From: Gigantopelta aegis
Lineage: Eukaryota > Mollusca > Gastropoda > Neomphalida > Peltospiridae
DNA: 64,000 bases
Assembly: GCF_016097555.1 (NCBI RefSeq)
Contig: NC_054704.1
Coordinates: forward strand, 93,422,653 to 93,486,652
Direction: 5' to 3'
A program made the translations under genes and the position numbers. The first letter of the stretch is position 1. Each line of letters opens with the position of its first letter. Positions 12,423-24,349 of this stretch are shown one piece after another. Below the pieces are notes generated by a model. It was not told the DNA's origin. It did not search any database and saw only the letters and a list, made by a program, of their open reading frames with translations.

Positions 12423-12727
12423 CGGCCCGGGTCGTGACGTAGCCCAGTGGTAAAGCATTTACTTAATTTGCGGTCGGTCTGGGATCGATGCCAGTCAGTG
12501 GGCCCATTGGGATATTTCTCGTCCCAGCCAGTGCACCGCGACTGGTATATCAAAGGCCGTGATGTGTGCTAACCTGTATGTGGAATGCTGCATATAAAAG
12601 ATCCATTGCTACTAATAAAGTGGGTTTCCTATATGTCAAAATTACCAAATGTTTGATATCCAATAGCCTATGATTAACAAATCAATGTGCTTTAGTGGTA
12701 TCGTTAAACAAAACGAACTTTAACTTT
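12423..12727 (+). mobile_element. SINE, full, tail type GTTAAACAAAAC
   Basis: A box TAGCCCAGTGG, B box GGGATCGATGCC, and tail CCAATAGCCTATGATTAACA ending in TCGTTAAACAAAACG. Confidence 0.9.
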
Positions 12728-12904
12728 TAACGTTTCAAGCCAGTCCTTGTATTTGAAGAAAAATAGTAAGTTCTTATCACATAGAAATATATGACCTGCA
12801 ACTAGCTCCCTTTATTATAATAATATCTGTTTATCAAGTAATTAAAAAGTTCATTCATTTTAACACATTTTCGTACTTATATCAAATTAACGTTTAACCA
12901 CGCT

Positions 12905-13090
12905 ATCATGGGTAGCTCTACGGATTGTCTGTCCATGGGTTGAATGTTTAGTAATAGAAAAGACAATGAACAATCTTACACCTCACCACCACACTGAGTC
13001 GTTACAGTTAACTGTGTATGGGAGCCCGGTACCGAGAAGTGAACCCTGTACCTACCAACTGATGGCTTAACCCATACGTCACCAAGGCCT
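12905..13090 (-). mobile_element. SINE family with GGTAGGTACT head, fragment
   Basis: On the minus strand it reads GGCCTTGGTGACGTATGGGT and GGTAGGTACAGGGTTC. Confidence 0.65.
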
Positions 13091-13394
13091 ATTATCACAC
13101 TTTTTATTATTTTATTTTATATATACTACTGTTAATTCGAACAAACACATCGGTATTTTCGACTATCGTCAGCCTTTTGAAGGTTTACTGGTCCCAGTTC
13201 CTTGTAAATTTACTACTGGCTACCGAGATAAATAAAACTGATACGGCCATTGTGACGATATGTGCAGTGTAATTAATTGTGAACGGATTTGCCAAATTCG
13301 TTGTTTACATTCTTGGCTTCATTGTTGGAGCTTTTGGATTTAGTGCACTGTTTTATATTCAATTTTGAGGTCCCGTGGGAATTTTTTTGAAGAA

Positions 13395-13545
13395 AGCAAA
13401 CGACCATCATAAATTGATTTATTATACCTCACTGGCTGGAACGAGAAATAGCTCAATGGGTCCACTGACGGGGATCGATCCTAAACCGATCGTGCATCAA
13501 GCGAGCGCTTTACCACTGGACTACGTCCCGCCCCATCGAGGTGTG
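13395..13545 (-). mobile_element. SINE head fragment
   Basis: CTGGCTGGAACGAGAAATAG through TTTACCACTGGACTACGTCC, the reversed tRNA-like head. Confidence 0.85.
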
Positions 13546-13829
13546 ATGGATTCTAGGGTTCATTGCCTTTGATAGACTCTGGTTCTTTTTCTGTCCCAAC
13601 TAAGGGCACATGTTTAGACTATCAAGATTTAATAACGAAGAAAATTGTTGGTGCCAGTCTTGTATTTTTGGCAACATAATTACGTCATCAAAGATGGCGG
13701 CCATTTTGAATTTCGCGTTTATCAAAAATCGACGATAGAACATATATTTATCGATCAATGTTCACAAACAAAATGATCAGAATTAAGAGCTAAAATAGTA
13801 TATTTGAACACCAGAAGGTAATTGCCCTG

Positions 13830-14530
13830 CTATCAAACTAATTATCAACGTCACCATGAAAACTAAGGCTTAATCAACATTACCCAGACTCTATATCCCA
13901 TACAATATATATGTTTTCATACAACAGATATATATGTTATTAAATGGCAGTACAGTCAGCTGAAAACATGCACAAGAAATGCTGGGATAATGTATCAAAA
14001 GTGACGTTTTAATAACAAATATTTTTTTCATGTTTGTGACATCATAATTTATGCAAATTAGCTCCACAATAACAATAATGGAAGCTAATATTTAGAAGAT
14101 GATCACACCTTTCATTCAACACCAGAATTGTGTTTTTAGTTTCTATAATAAAAACGTTATAGGAGTTTTATCAGTGGAAGATAACTGCTCCACTACCAAA
14201 ATTGTCATTAAAGTTACCATGAAAACTAAGGCCGAATCAACATTATCAAGACCTTGCATCCCATATAATATACAGTTGTTATACAACAGATATATGTTCT
14301 ACTAAATAACGCTACACTGAGCTGGAAACATGCACCGGAAATGCACAGCTAAAACTAAAAAGCTACTTTTTAAAGGACACTTTTTCATGTTTATGACCTC
14401 ATAATTTATTCAAATTAGTGTTCCACACTAACAATAATGGATACTAACACCTAGACCTTTCATTCAACATCAAAATTGTGTTTCTAGCTTTTATAATAAC
14501 AAAGTTATAGGAATTAGAACGTATTTAGTT
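13830..14530. repeat. Diverged tandem pair, period about 364 bp
   Basis: ACCATGAAAACTAAGGC occurs at about 13854 and 14218, and the order of later motifs (ATGTTTGTGACATCATAATT, then CCTTTCATTCAAC and AATTGTGTTT) is repeated in both halves. No coding signal. Confidence 0.7.
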
Positions 14531-15354
14531 ATTAGTTGTAAGTTTTGTTGGTAACCATGGAAACGCGTCTGTAAAAATAATACCCGCACCACTTTCAGAC
14601 CCTACATCCACCCTAGTGATAACCTCCATAGACACCACTAACAGCTGGTACCACTGGCATTTTTGACAAAAATGCTGAATCCAGATTTGGCTGGTAGACT
14701 AATAATAAAGCTATGGTCATATAGGGTTTTTATGAAGTTTTCTATGTTTGGTATAATTCAAAGGTTGTATGCCTAGACATGAAACTAATACTTTCTTTAA
14801 TGTGCATGTGTATCAAATTAAAGGCACTAACAAAGTAGCCCTAGTTATTAGGCACTGTAACATTGGTTTGGCTATTACAATTCTTATCATTAAAGTGTTT
14901 GTAATATTATCAAGTGAAAAAACTATGTACCTCGGTAACTTTGTAAAGTCTGAATATATACTTGTGTAGTTCGTGTTAGCGGAGTTTTATCGGATCATGT
15001 CTGTTTTCACCTAGTAACCCGAAATTAATTCTGATACACTAGTTATTGTTATTTGAAATTGTAATAGGCTACTGCGCAAACATTTATTATATCATGAGCC
15101 ATTACTTTACCTATATCCGAAACTGTTTGCTTGGCAATCGAAAACCTTTTTAAAAAAATAGTTTTTATTCTTTCATAATGTTTTACGTAATATTGGTACC
15201 GTAAATACATGGAATCCTGAAAGCACTTTGAAGGGGTATTGATGGGATAACTTGCCAAAGACATTGCATCATGTATTAGTTTTAAGAATGTCTCTCAAGA
15301 ACGTTTTGTTTCGCAGCTCCACGTTATTTGCTTTCAAACTGCATTAAGACCCTG

Positions 15355-15625
15355 CAGAAAGCTAGTTACCTTAGCAATAGTCAGAGAAAGCTAGTTACCT
15401 TAGCAATAGTCAGAGAAAGCTAGTTACCTTAGCAATAGTCAGAGAAAGCTAGTTACCTTAGCAATAGTCAGAGAAAGCTAGTTACCTTAGCAATAGTCAG
15501 AGAAAGCTAGTTACCTTAGCAATAGTCAGAGAAAGCTAGTTAACTTAGCAATAGTCAGAGAAAGCTAGTTACCTTAGCAATAGTCAGAGAAAGCTAGTTA
15601 CCTTAGCAATAGTCAGAGAAAGCTA
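15355..15625. repeat. 29-bp minisatellite, about nine copies
   Basis: Nearly identical units GAAAGCTAGTTACCTTAGCA + ATAGTCAGA, with only one clear base change, so recently expanded. Confidence 0.95.
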
Positions 15626-15779
15626 CACTCTCACAACACTTTATTTGACACCAACTGACGCAGTATTCCTAGCAATGACTAAAATATTCATGATCATTTT
15701 CTTTAAGCCAAAACATAAGTATATTCTAGGTAACATGGCAGACAGACACGCATATACACGCGCGCACGTACACGTACAT

Positions 15780-15781
<2 letters not shown>

Positions 15782-15818
<37 letters not shown>

Positions 15819-15835
15819 TACACACACACGCACAT
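15782..15835. repeat. (CA)n microsatellite
   Basis: CA units with CATA interruptions. Confidence 0.93.
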
Positions 15836-16164
15836 ACGCATACACTTACATATTCTATACACTTTCTGGTCCTTGTACGACAGCGAAAACCTGTGGGGCA
15901 GGATAACTGCTGTGTATTTCAAAGAACAATAACCAGGGTATAATTAAGGTGGTAGAATCACGCTGACTAACACTCACACGAGTGCATGACAATATAATGA
16001 TTTGCTATCATTTTTCATAATCTTCAGTTTCAAAGACTATGAAGTGATTTTTATGTCGATGATGTTTAAAAATAATACTAGATCAAGTTGATGAAGTAAT
16101 CACAATTTGTGAGAGGGGGGGGGGGGGAGAGTCCAAATCGAGCTTATAAAATTAAAGTAGGGGT

Positions 16165-16550
16165 AAACATTCAGGTGGCGTCGTGGCAGGCCATCGGTCT
16201 ACAGGCTGGTAGGTACTGGGTTCGAATCCCAGTCGAGGCATGGAATTTTTAATCCAGATACCAACTCCAAACCCTGAGTGAGTGCTCCGCAAGGCTCAAT
16301 GGGTAGGTGTAAACCACTTGCACCAAACAGTGATCCATAACTGGTTCAACAAAGGCCATGGTTTGTGTTATCCTGCCTGTGGGAAGCGCAAATAAAAGAT
16401 CCCTTGCTGCCTGTCGTAAAAAGAGTAGCCTATGTGACGACAGCAGGTTTCCTCTAAAAAAATATGTGTGGTCTTTAACCGTATGTCTGACGCCATATAA
16501 CCGTAAATAAAATGTGTTGAGTGCGTCGTTAAATAAAACACTTCTTTCTT
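16165..16550 (+). mobile_element. SINE, GGTAGGTACT head with family-1 body
   Basis: Head TACAGGCTGGTAGGTACTGG with B box GGTTCGAATCCC, then the body shared with the other SINEs and a tail ending GCGTCGTTAAATAAAACACT. The two SINE families share their 3' halves. Confidence 0.85.
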
Positions 16551-16872
16551 TTTATATATGACTATATTTAAACCATAAAACACAATATTAATTATAAATA
16601 TATTTCTATATTTATTTGAAATGTCTCGTAGTGCACCTTTAACCACACCGAGAACAACCATAAATATTTTAATAAAAATAAATGGTTGGACGCACCAGGG
16701 CTTTAATATCTGAGTTTGTTATTATCACACTAATCGTGCTAAATTTAAAACACACTATCTGCAACCTAACCAGACTAGTAATTAGTTGCATGAGATATAT
16801 AAATAGTTGCTATTACAGGCACGACGGAAGCAAATAGATATTGGGGGGATTGCCTGAGACTGAAGGCGCAAA

Positions 16873-17052
16873 GCATAGTATTTATGGGGTTCGGGGGTAG
16901 ACATAGTAAGCATAGTATTTATGGGGTTCGGGGGTAGACATAGTAAGCATAGTATTTATGGGGTTCGGGGGTAGACATAGTAAGCATAGTGTTTATGGGG
17001 TTCGGGGGTAGACATAGTAAGCATAGTGTTTATGGGGTTCGGGGGTAGACGT
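16873..17052. repeat. 37-bp minisatellite, five copies
   Basis: Units of AGCATAGTATTTATGGGGTT + CGGGGGTAGACATAGTA, nearly identical. Confidence 0.93.
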
Positions 17053-17138
17053 AAACATTTGAAAACTAGATGTCTTGAAGTGCAATTCATTGTATTCTAC
17101 AAGTAAAATTCATCTTTTAGGTTTACAAATATGTTTTA

Positions 17139-17140
17139 TG

Positions 17141-17171
<31 letters not shown>

Positions 17172-17194
17172 GCGCGCGCACTCACGCACACAAC

Positions 17195-17240
<46 letters not shown>
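17139..17240. repeat. (CA)n microsatellite
   Basis: Two CA runs with a CGCGCG interruption, 120 bases before the SLC6 TM5 exon. Confidence 0.95.
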
Positions 17241-17242
<2 letters not shown>

Positions 17243-17360
17243 GGTTGCGTCGTGCCTGAATTATTATTATTATTGCTATTTCTATTTCTAAAACTTAGTG
17301 AGGTCATGTAGACTCTTAATTACGACAGATAAAGAGTTTGATTATTCTCATTATCGTCAG

Positions 17361-17495
17361 GTTGTGTACGTGACGGCCACTCTGCCCTATCTTCTTCTGT
17401 TGATTCTTCTCATACGAGGATTGACGCTGCCAGGCGCCGTAGATGGGCTGATATTTTACTTAAAACCAGACTTCGGCAAGCTACTAGAAGTTCAG
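17361..17495 (+). CDS. SLC6 exon, TM5
   Basis: A 135-nt phase-0 exon between CGTCAG and GTACGT. It contains [20 protein letters not shown] followed by LTLPGA and a typical extracellular loop, all uninterrupted. A 56-unit (CT)n tract begins about 55 bases after the donor. Confidence 0.9.
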
Positions 17496-17539
17496 GTACG
17501 TCGCGCATTCGAAATATGTTTCCTGATGTCAGTTGGATA

Positions 17540-17866
<327 letters not shown>

Positions 17867-17902
17867 TCCTCTTCTTTCTTTGTATAAAACTTTCTTTTGT
17901 AG

Positions 17903-18205
17903 GGGCGGGACATAGCCCAGTGGTAAAGCGTTCGCTTGATTCGCGGTCGGTCTGGGATCGATCCCCGTCGGTGGGCCCATTGGGCTATTTATTGTTCTAA
18001 CCAGTGCACCACGACTGGTATAGCAAAGGCCGTGGTATGTACTACCCTGTCTGTGGGATGGTGCATATAAAAGAACCCTTGCTGCTAATCGAAAAGAATA
18101 GCCCATGAAGTGGCGACAGCTGGTTTACTCTCTCTATCTGTGTGGTCCTTAACCATATGTGATGAGTGCGTCGTTAAATAAAACATTTCTTTCATTTCTT
18201 TCTTT
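17903..18205 (+). mobile_element. SINE, full, tail type GTTAAATAAAAC
   Basis: A box TAGCCCAGTGG, B box GGGATCGATCCCC, body with CATATAAAAGA, and a tail ending GCGTCGTTAAATAAAACATT. It lies between the SLC6 TM5 and TM6 exons. Confidence 0.92.
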
Positions 18206-18281
18206 TGTAATGTCCTCCGCTATCGTGTGGCGCACCATATGAGTATGTTGTAGACATTTGATCGTGGGTCATTTCTTGTAG

Positions 18282-18385
18282 GTGTGGCTTGAGGCGTGTC
18301 TCCAGGTGTTCTACTCTCTCGGTCCAGCGTGGAGCGGCCTCATCACCATGGCCAGCTATAACAAATTCAACAACAACTGTGTAAG
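18282..18385 (+). CDS. SLC6 exon, TM6
   Basis: A 104-nt exon between TTGTAG and GTAAAG, the size usual for this exon in the family. It carries the unwound TM6 and substrate-site region [18 protein letters not shown], close to glycine/GABA-type transporters, and is uninterrupted. Confidence 0.92.
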
Positions 18386-19069
18386 GTAAAGTCGTTTGTC
18401 GTTTATTTAATAATAAGCGGTAATGTCGAGATTGCTCGTCGTAGTTAAATATGGATTGGCCACAAGTTTACGAGACAGGGGGCAGAGATGGAGTAAATAC
18501 TCAAATTCGGGCAAAAACGATAAAGATTTTCGGGCAAAATGGCCATGAAACCTTTTCACTATGTGTTTCCATCATTCTACATGCAATATTAGTATTAGTT
18601 GTAATAAATGTAAAACTGCGTAGTGTTTCGTTTGCAACCCTATATAGCTGTTTGACAGTAATGCTAATATGAATAAATTTTATTCAGATTTGGGCATTTT
18701 TGTTTAATGTGGGCAAAAAGCAGCCTCCATTCCCCCCCCCCCCCCCCCCCCCACACACACATGGGATTGACCCATAGACCCATGGGATTCAAATATCAGA
18801 ACCACTGAAAAGCTCACTCTTTTCGTGTAATATTAGTAGCTCAAGTCACCTCCAGCGCTCTCCTTATTGATATTGATATGTAGGGGATATACATATCAAT
18901 ATGATTCAATAATGGGAGGGCTGGAAATGACTTGAGCTAAATGTTAAAAGTGTGTTAAATATAAAATCTTAGCTACACCAGTGTTTCACTTGCACTGTTT
19001 TATTTCTGTATCGTTAAGTCAACCATTTCACTCTGTCTATACTTCATTGTGTGATTCTTTCATTGCAGA

Positions 19070-19385
19070 AGGGCGGGACGTAGACCAGTGGTAAGGCGCT
19101 CGCTCGATGCGCGGTCAGTGTGGGATCGATCTCCGTCGGTGGGCCCATTAGGCTATTTCTCGTTCCAGCCAGTACACCACGACTGGTATATCAAAGGCCA
19201 TGGTATGCACTACCCTGTTTGTGGGATGGTACATATAAAAGATACCTTGCTGCTAATCGAAAAGAGTAGCCCATGAAGTGGCGACAGCGGGTTTACTCTC
19301 TCAATATCTGTGTGGTCCTGGTCTGACGCCATATAACCGTACATAAAATGTGTTGAGTGCGTCGTTAAATAAAACATTTCTTTCT
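19070..19385 (+). mobile_element. SINE at the SLC6 TM7 splice acceptor
   Basis: A full tRNA-headed SINE (A box TAGACCAGTGG, B box GGGATCGATCTCC) with a CTTT-type tail. It is flanked by the 15-bp repeat TTCTTTCATTGCAGA at 19055-19069 and 19386-19400. The repeat contains the acceptor, so it now exists on both sides of the SINE. Confidence 0.92.
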
Positions 19386-19399
19386 TTCTTTCATTGCAG

Positions 19400-19476
19400 A
19401 GATTCAATTATAGTTTCCTGTATTAGTGAAGGTACTAGCATATTTGCTGGCTTCGTCATATTTACAATCCTCGGAG
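19400..19476 (+). CDS. SLC6 exon, TM7 (3' end uncertain)
   Basis: The acceptor is CATTGCAG at 19399. The product DSIIVSCISEGTSIFAGFVIF is the TM7 signature. The family exon is usually about 125 nt, but here the frame closes at a TGA soon after. A donor at 19477 (GTAGTC) joins the TM8 exon in frame but leaves out about 16 loop residues. A better-looking donor at 19490 (GTGAGT) would be out of phase with the TM8 exon unless an unseen small exon lies between. The acceptor is itself a duplicate made by a SINE insertion (see 19055-19400). Confidence 0.8.
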
Positions 19477-19883
19477 GTAGTCTCATCCGGTGAGTTTTCA
19501 TCAGTGATCTGTTTCCGTATGAAATTTACCAACCGTTTTGGTAATTTTGAAACAGCATAATTATTCGCAGGGGCTGCCATAACAAACTAATAGAGAGAGA
19601 GAGAGTTTGAAAATGTTTATGTTTTGAGTTTGTATTTTATTTTATTTAAAAAAAAAAATATTGCATGTTTTAACGTCTATTATGTTTTAGTGCTTTGGTC
19701 AGAAAATTCTGTGATTCTTTGGGGAAGTTTAATGGTGAAAACATTTGAAAGTGTTCGAATTTTTTAATTTTAATTAAATTTTAAAAAATTAATTAGAAAT
19801 TTAACATGGAAAATTAGAAAGTATCTAATGTACCTTTTAGGTATATGTCACATTGAAATAGTCACCTTGTTTCAAATAATAAA

Positions 19884-20125
19884 TTGCTTGCTTGATATGC
19901 GGTCAGTCTGGGATCTATACCCGTCGGTGGACTCATCGGGCTATTTTTCGTTGCATCACGACTGATATATCAAATGTCGAGGTATGTACTATCCTGTCTG
20001 TGGGATGGTCCATATAAAAGCTCCCTTGCTACTGATGAAAAGGGGTAGCGTGTTTTCTCTCTGAGACTATATGTCAGAATTGCCAACTGTTTGACATATA
20101 TCCGATTATTAATAAATCAATATGC
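19884..20125 (+). mobile_element. SINE, diverged
   Basis: TTGCTTGATATGCGGTCAGT, CATATAAAAGCTCCCTTGCT, ATTAATAAATCAATATGCTC. Confidence 0.85.
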
Positions 20126-20212
20126 TCAACCGACGTATGTAAATCTGACCGACAAAACCGTCATCCTTCATAAAAACCGTATCTCTGCACAATGCAGAAT
20201 CGAAAGGTAATT

Positions 20213-20465
20213 TAGCAAAATAGTGGTTGAATCCGTGAATTTCTATCTAGTGCCTCGTCTATAGGAAAGTCACTCCTGAGATCCTTTACTGGACAACGCA
20301 CCTTTAAATTTCCTGTACCGCTTAAAGAGGACTGCCACTCTCAGACTAGTTTACTAAATCGAAACTAGCATCAAACAGAGCTCATTAGAATACATATAGC
20401 TGTCATAACATGCACTCTTAAATCACTCTTATAACAGTGATGGTATCAAGTGTTCGCGAAAGGTG
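20213..20465 (+). repeat. Unclassified dispersed repeat, copy 1
   Basis: It shares an ordered series of segments with 34482-34712, for example ATAGTGG-TGA-TCC-TGAAT, CTCAGACTAGT and CAGAGCTCA. Non-coding, in the SLC6 intron. Confidence 0.6.
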
Positions 20466-20776
20466 AGCAGAACCTGCCTCACCGGTGTCATCCGTGATGA
20501 GTCCTGCTACCACAGATGCAAATTACTTTCGGTAATGCTTTGAAGATCAAATAAATCGTCATCGCTGTTTTCTTTATTTCAGATTAATAAAATAACAGCT
20601 TACGTTAATTGTTAAAAGTTGAATTAGTAATTGTTATTAAATGTGTGTATTAATGTATAAAAGAATGTGAGAGTTACCTTATTCGGATAATGACGGGAAA
20701 TTCCGAACCGAAGAATGGGCATTTCCCTCATTCTGTGTACTAATTTCCCAAGTGTTACCATTTTAATTTTAGTGAC

Positions 20777-22017
20777 TGTCACGGGGATTCTATAATTCCC
20801 GTAACTGAATAAAACACGATTATCAAAATATCTCTCCTAACTGTATATCTATTAGATCTCTCTGTAACAGGTGGTTAAACCCTAGTATGGCTCGTCTCTA
20901 GGTATGATCAGAGATACGATCTTATATAAAGTATATATTATTATAGCACGTTAGTTCTCTAGAAACACAACAAAAACACAATACACTTTGGAATCTGTAT
21001 TAATCTACGCTGACAAATGTACAGCCGTAGTAGTTAATTAATAACAGCAATAATAACAACCCAGAACTGATCACTTAATTAGTTAATCTCTAGGTGTCTA
21101 GTTACACTATATGCGAATCACTTCACCGTTACACCACACCCACACGTGTGATAATTGAGAAACGCTTCCAGGAGAAGTTAATTAATAAAGGAATTACAAC
21201 ACCATTCCTAACTGGTTAATTTTTAATTAACCCTTACTACTCGTTCAGTAACGTGTGATAATTTAGGAACGCTTCCAGGGGAACTTAATTAATAAAGGAA
21301 TTACAGCTCTATTCCTAACGGGTTAATTTTTAATTAACCCTAACTACTCATTCAGTAACCTTGTAACACAGAATTAATACTGGTACCTATCACAATAAAG
21401 ACAATAACCTACAGTTTACCTAGGTCGTCTAGGATGACTGGCTAAGCTTTATATTACCAAATACTCGTATAATGTTAGAACAAAAAGTCTACGATTTACT
21501 TCGTCAGATGACCGAAGACACTGTCTAAAGAATATTGGTATAATACAGTATTAAAATATTTAAAGTCACATCAATCACATCAAGGTTATACACAGAGCAG
21601 AAATAAAAATATTTACCAAAGTCCAACGAACTACGTTCCCTGGGAGCCGTCCTTTTTCGTTCTCCTCGATATCTCTAAAAACTAGCTATTTATTATAAAA
21701 ATCAGAATTCGCCTGGGGGTACAAGGTGGTACCTCCCCCTATCATCTGATATTTCCACCGCGACCAAGCGGTATTATTTCTCTCTGATCGTCAGACTTAC
21801 TGACGCCATCGTCGCCAAATCACGGTTGTAAAAACCGCACTCGCAGAGGTATTACGTAACTACTCGCCACATGGCCTCCACAGCTGGACTAAGTGCATAT
21901 TGGAATGCCCGATCGCGCGAAGTATTACGTAACAAGTTGCCCATCTGGGCTTAAGTGCAATTAAACTCAATTAAAATCGCCACAGGCGAAACAAATTTAA
22001 GAGCATGTTCCGTCACA
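20777..22017. mobile_element. Solo LTR of an LTR retrotransposon
   Basis: A 1,241-bp block begins TGTCACGG and ends CCGTCACA. It is flanked by the 5-bp direct repeat GTGAC (20772-20776 and 22018-22022), which marks it as a single long terminal repeat left by recombination. No internal coding region is present. Two tandem copies of a roughly 108-bp segment lie inside (about 21143-21358). A Ty3/Gypsy-type origin is likely from terminal form and duplication size. Perfect flanking repeats suggest it is not very old. It lies in the SLC6 intron between the TM7 and TM8 exons. Confidence 0.85.
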
Positions 22018-22022
22018 GTGAC

Positions 22023-24210
22023 AATATACTGAACTGACGATAAACATTGTTAACTGACGTAATAATTCCCGTTTTGAAGGTGTTTTGTTATGAGGTTAAC
22101 AAACCAACTAGATCAAGAGACGTTAGTATGGAGTCGTTATGGGCTGTCGGTGAACATTAATTTGGTAATTATAGGTAAACAAATGTGAAGTTTAAATATT
22201 CGTATGTGAACAAATTGCAATACCTTTATTTAATGTATATCTTAAGTACATACTTGTTTTAATTTTCACATTGTAAATGTACCATAACCTGCTGTATTTA
22301 GTTGGTGTAAAGCCCGTTCGACGACAATAATGCGTCCATGTTTTAAAAAAACTTTCGTGTTTTTGGAAATCGAAACCATGATGTTGGCCGTTTCTTGGGA
22401 TGCATTGCTGTTACTGTTGCAGTTAAACACTGCGCAGTTAACCATCGTATAATTACGTCGACAGTATATAATAACACTAATTATCTTGTAAATTAAATTT
22501 CCGATAAACCTGGAGACAAAAAAAAAGAAAAAAGACGACGACTAAAGGCACAACCAAAAAATCAACACGTGTACCGGTATTGCTTGGTAACTCTCACCGA
22601 TGACGTATTGCCTCGCTTTCGTTCAGATCTATGCATCTTCCACTTCTGTTTTTACCCCAAACCTGGCCTCAGACCACAATTAATTTCACTATGTATTCTT
22701 ATGTAGCCCCAGTGGTTGTAGCACTTTTATTAATTTCACCAGGCCATTAGCATTTCACAGGAAACATTACCTGCCTGGGCCCAAGAACACTTAAAAGGAC
22801 GACCTCTGTTGTCCAGCTCTTTTCCGCGTTATATCAATGTAAACAAACACACGTGGGCTAAGGGACCTATCACACCCATTTCTGTGCATTTTACACAAAT
22901 TTTGCATGACTTCAATGTGCTCTGGGGAACATTATGCAGTATCCAGTGTAAACCAAGTGCACATATTCACTAACTGCATCCTCTCACCTGTCAAATCCAG
23001 TGTAACAATCCAGTATACAAAGCAGCTCCCCAGCTATTAATCACATAACAAGAAAACTATATTTTCTCGCATTAGTTTCCGTATTTTGGACAACCAAATG
23101 GGTGGATAACTCTAGTCTGATGCCACCTAAGACGCGCAGCTGACCGGTGCCTCGCAGCGAGCCGGGCGTTATAGGTTGGACTATACCAATTCAAATCCCA
23201 TAGGCGACCATGTTAACGTTTGAGTTCAAAAACACTATATGCAATATATCAACCAAACTGTGACCCATAAATATCAGTACTACAACCCCTACCTCAAAGT
23301 ATTAACTGCAGAAAATGGTACCTTTCATGGCTCATTTTCGGTATAACCAGATGTTTCTGCAACACCCCTAGTTTCGCACAAAATTTGAGTACTTTTTTTA
23401 CAGGTACCCCATACATGTTCCAAGCACAAGGCTACTCGACACGGTGGTACTACATCAAATAAAATTGCATACATTTTTAGCCCAGATGAAACTAATTTTT
23501 TTTACAACCAACACACTCACATTTATAACCAATCACAGGACTTGTGGTGTTAACTTCTCTATCAAAAGTTCGGTGCACCTTGCACCTCGAACTTCGACCC
23601 AGCCGGAAATTAATTCATATAGTGCAACCTATAGTAATGCGGTCTTTGACGCTAACTTAATCCATTACACACTACATGTCTTTTGGTGTCCGGTCTCCTT
23701 TAATAAAGAGCTCGACTGTTGTCTTACAGTATTTTATATTGGTGAAATAGTTATATACTTCGAATTATACTGTTCAATTCGTAATTCACAATGTTTAACT
23801 TTCAGACATAATACACTACAATGTTTTAGGCATAGCTCCACCCAACTCCCACTTCCCAACCCCATCACATCTTTCTTTTCCTCGAACCAAATTTTATATT
23901 TGATTTGCCCCTCGTCCCGAAACAACTCGAAGGCAGTGTGGGTGCACCCCCCCCCCCCCCCCCCCATGTGCTCCTCAAAATAACATCCTGACTACGCCAA
24001 TGATTGTTAGAGGGTCAGCTATTTTTTTTAAATACCAAAAATAAAGTAGAAACTAATTAGTATTTACTTTCCTATTAGCAAATATGATATCTATTTTAAT
24101 ACACACCAAAATATTTTGTTTTTGTTAGAAAAATGTACTTGCTACAACTGCAAATGGCGTCTATTCTTGTGATGATGTTTAATAATTTGCTACCTATGCC
24201 TGTTATTCAG
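22023..24210. other. SLC6 intron, mostly unassigned
   Basis: No exon found. A tRNA-like stretch (about 23138-23212, with AATTCAAATCCC as a B-box-like motif) and a run of about 22 C at 23947-23966 are the only recognisable items. Confidence 0.5.
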
Positions 24211-24323
24211 GTCCTGGGTTGGGGTTTGTCGCCTACCCTCAGGCTCTGTCCGGTCTGCCCATCCCTCAACTCTGGTCTGTCATCTTCTTCGTCATGCTGC
24301 TCACACTGGGACTCGACTCACAG
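24211..24323 (+). CDS. SLC6 exon, TM8
   Basis: A 113-nt exon between TATTCAG and GTAACT, the family-typical size. It reads [16 protein letters not shown], then the rest of TM8 and LGLDSQ, where the sodium-site residues lie. The next family exon (TM9) should follow. A fold-back element and a long minisatellite occupy that interval instead. Confidence 0.9.
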
Positions 24324-24349
24324 GTAACTCGACTCACAGCTAACTCGAC

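Noticed and set aside
23138-23212. tRNA gene candidate
   Set aside because: A B-box-like motif is present, but no cloverleaf with a plausible anticodon arm could be drawn; probably a SINE-type remnant.
23444-23983. 179-codon frame ending in poly-Pro
   Set aside because: Composition follows AT-rich intron sequence and a run of C; no motifs and no splice context.
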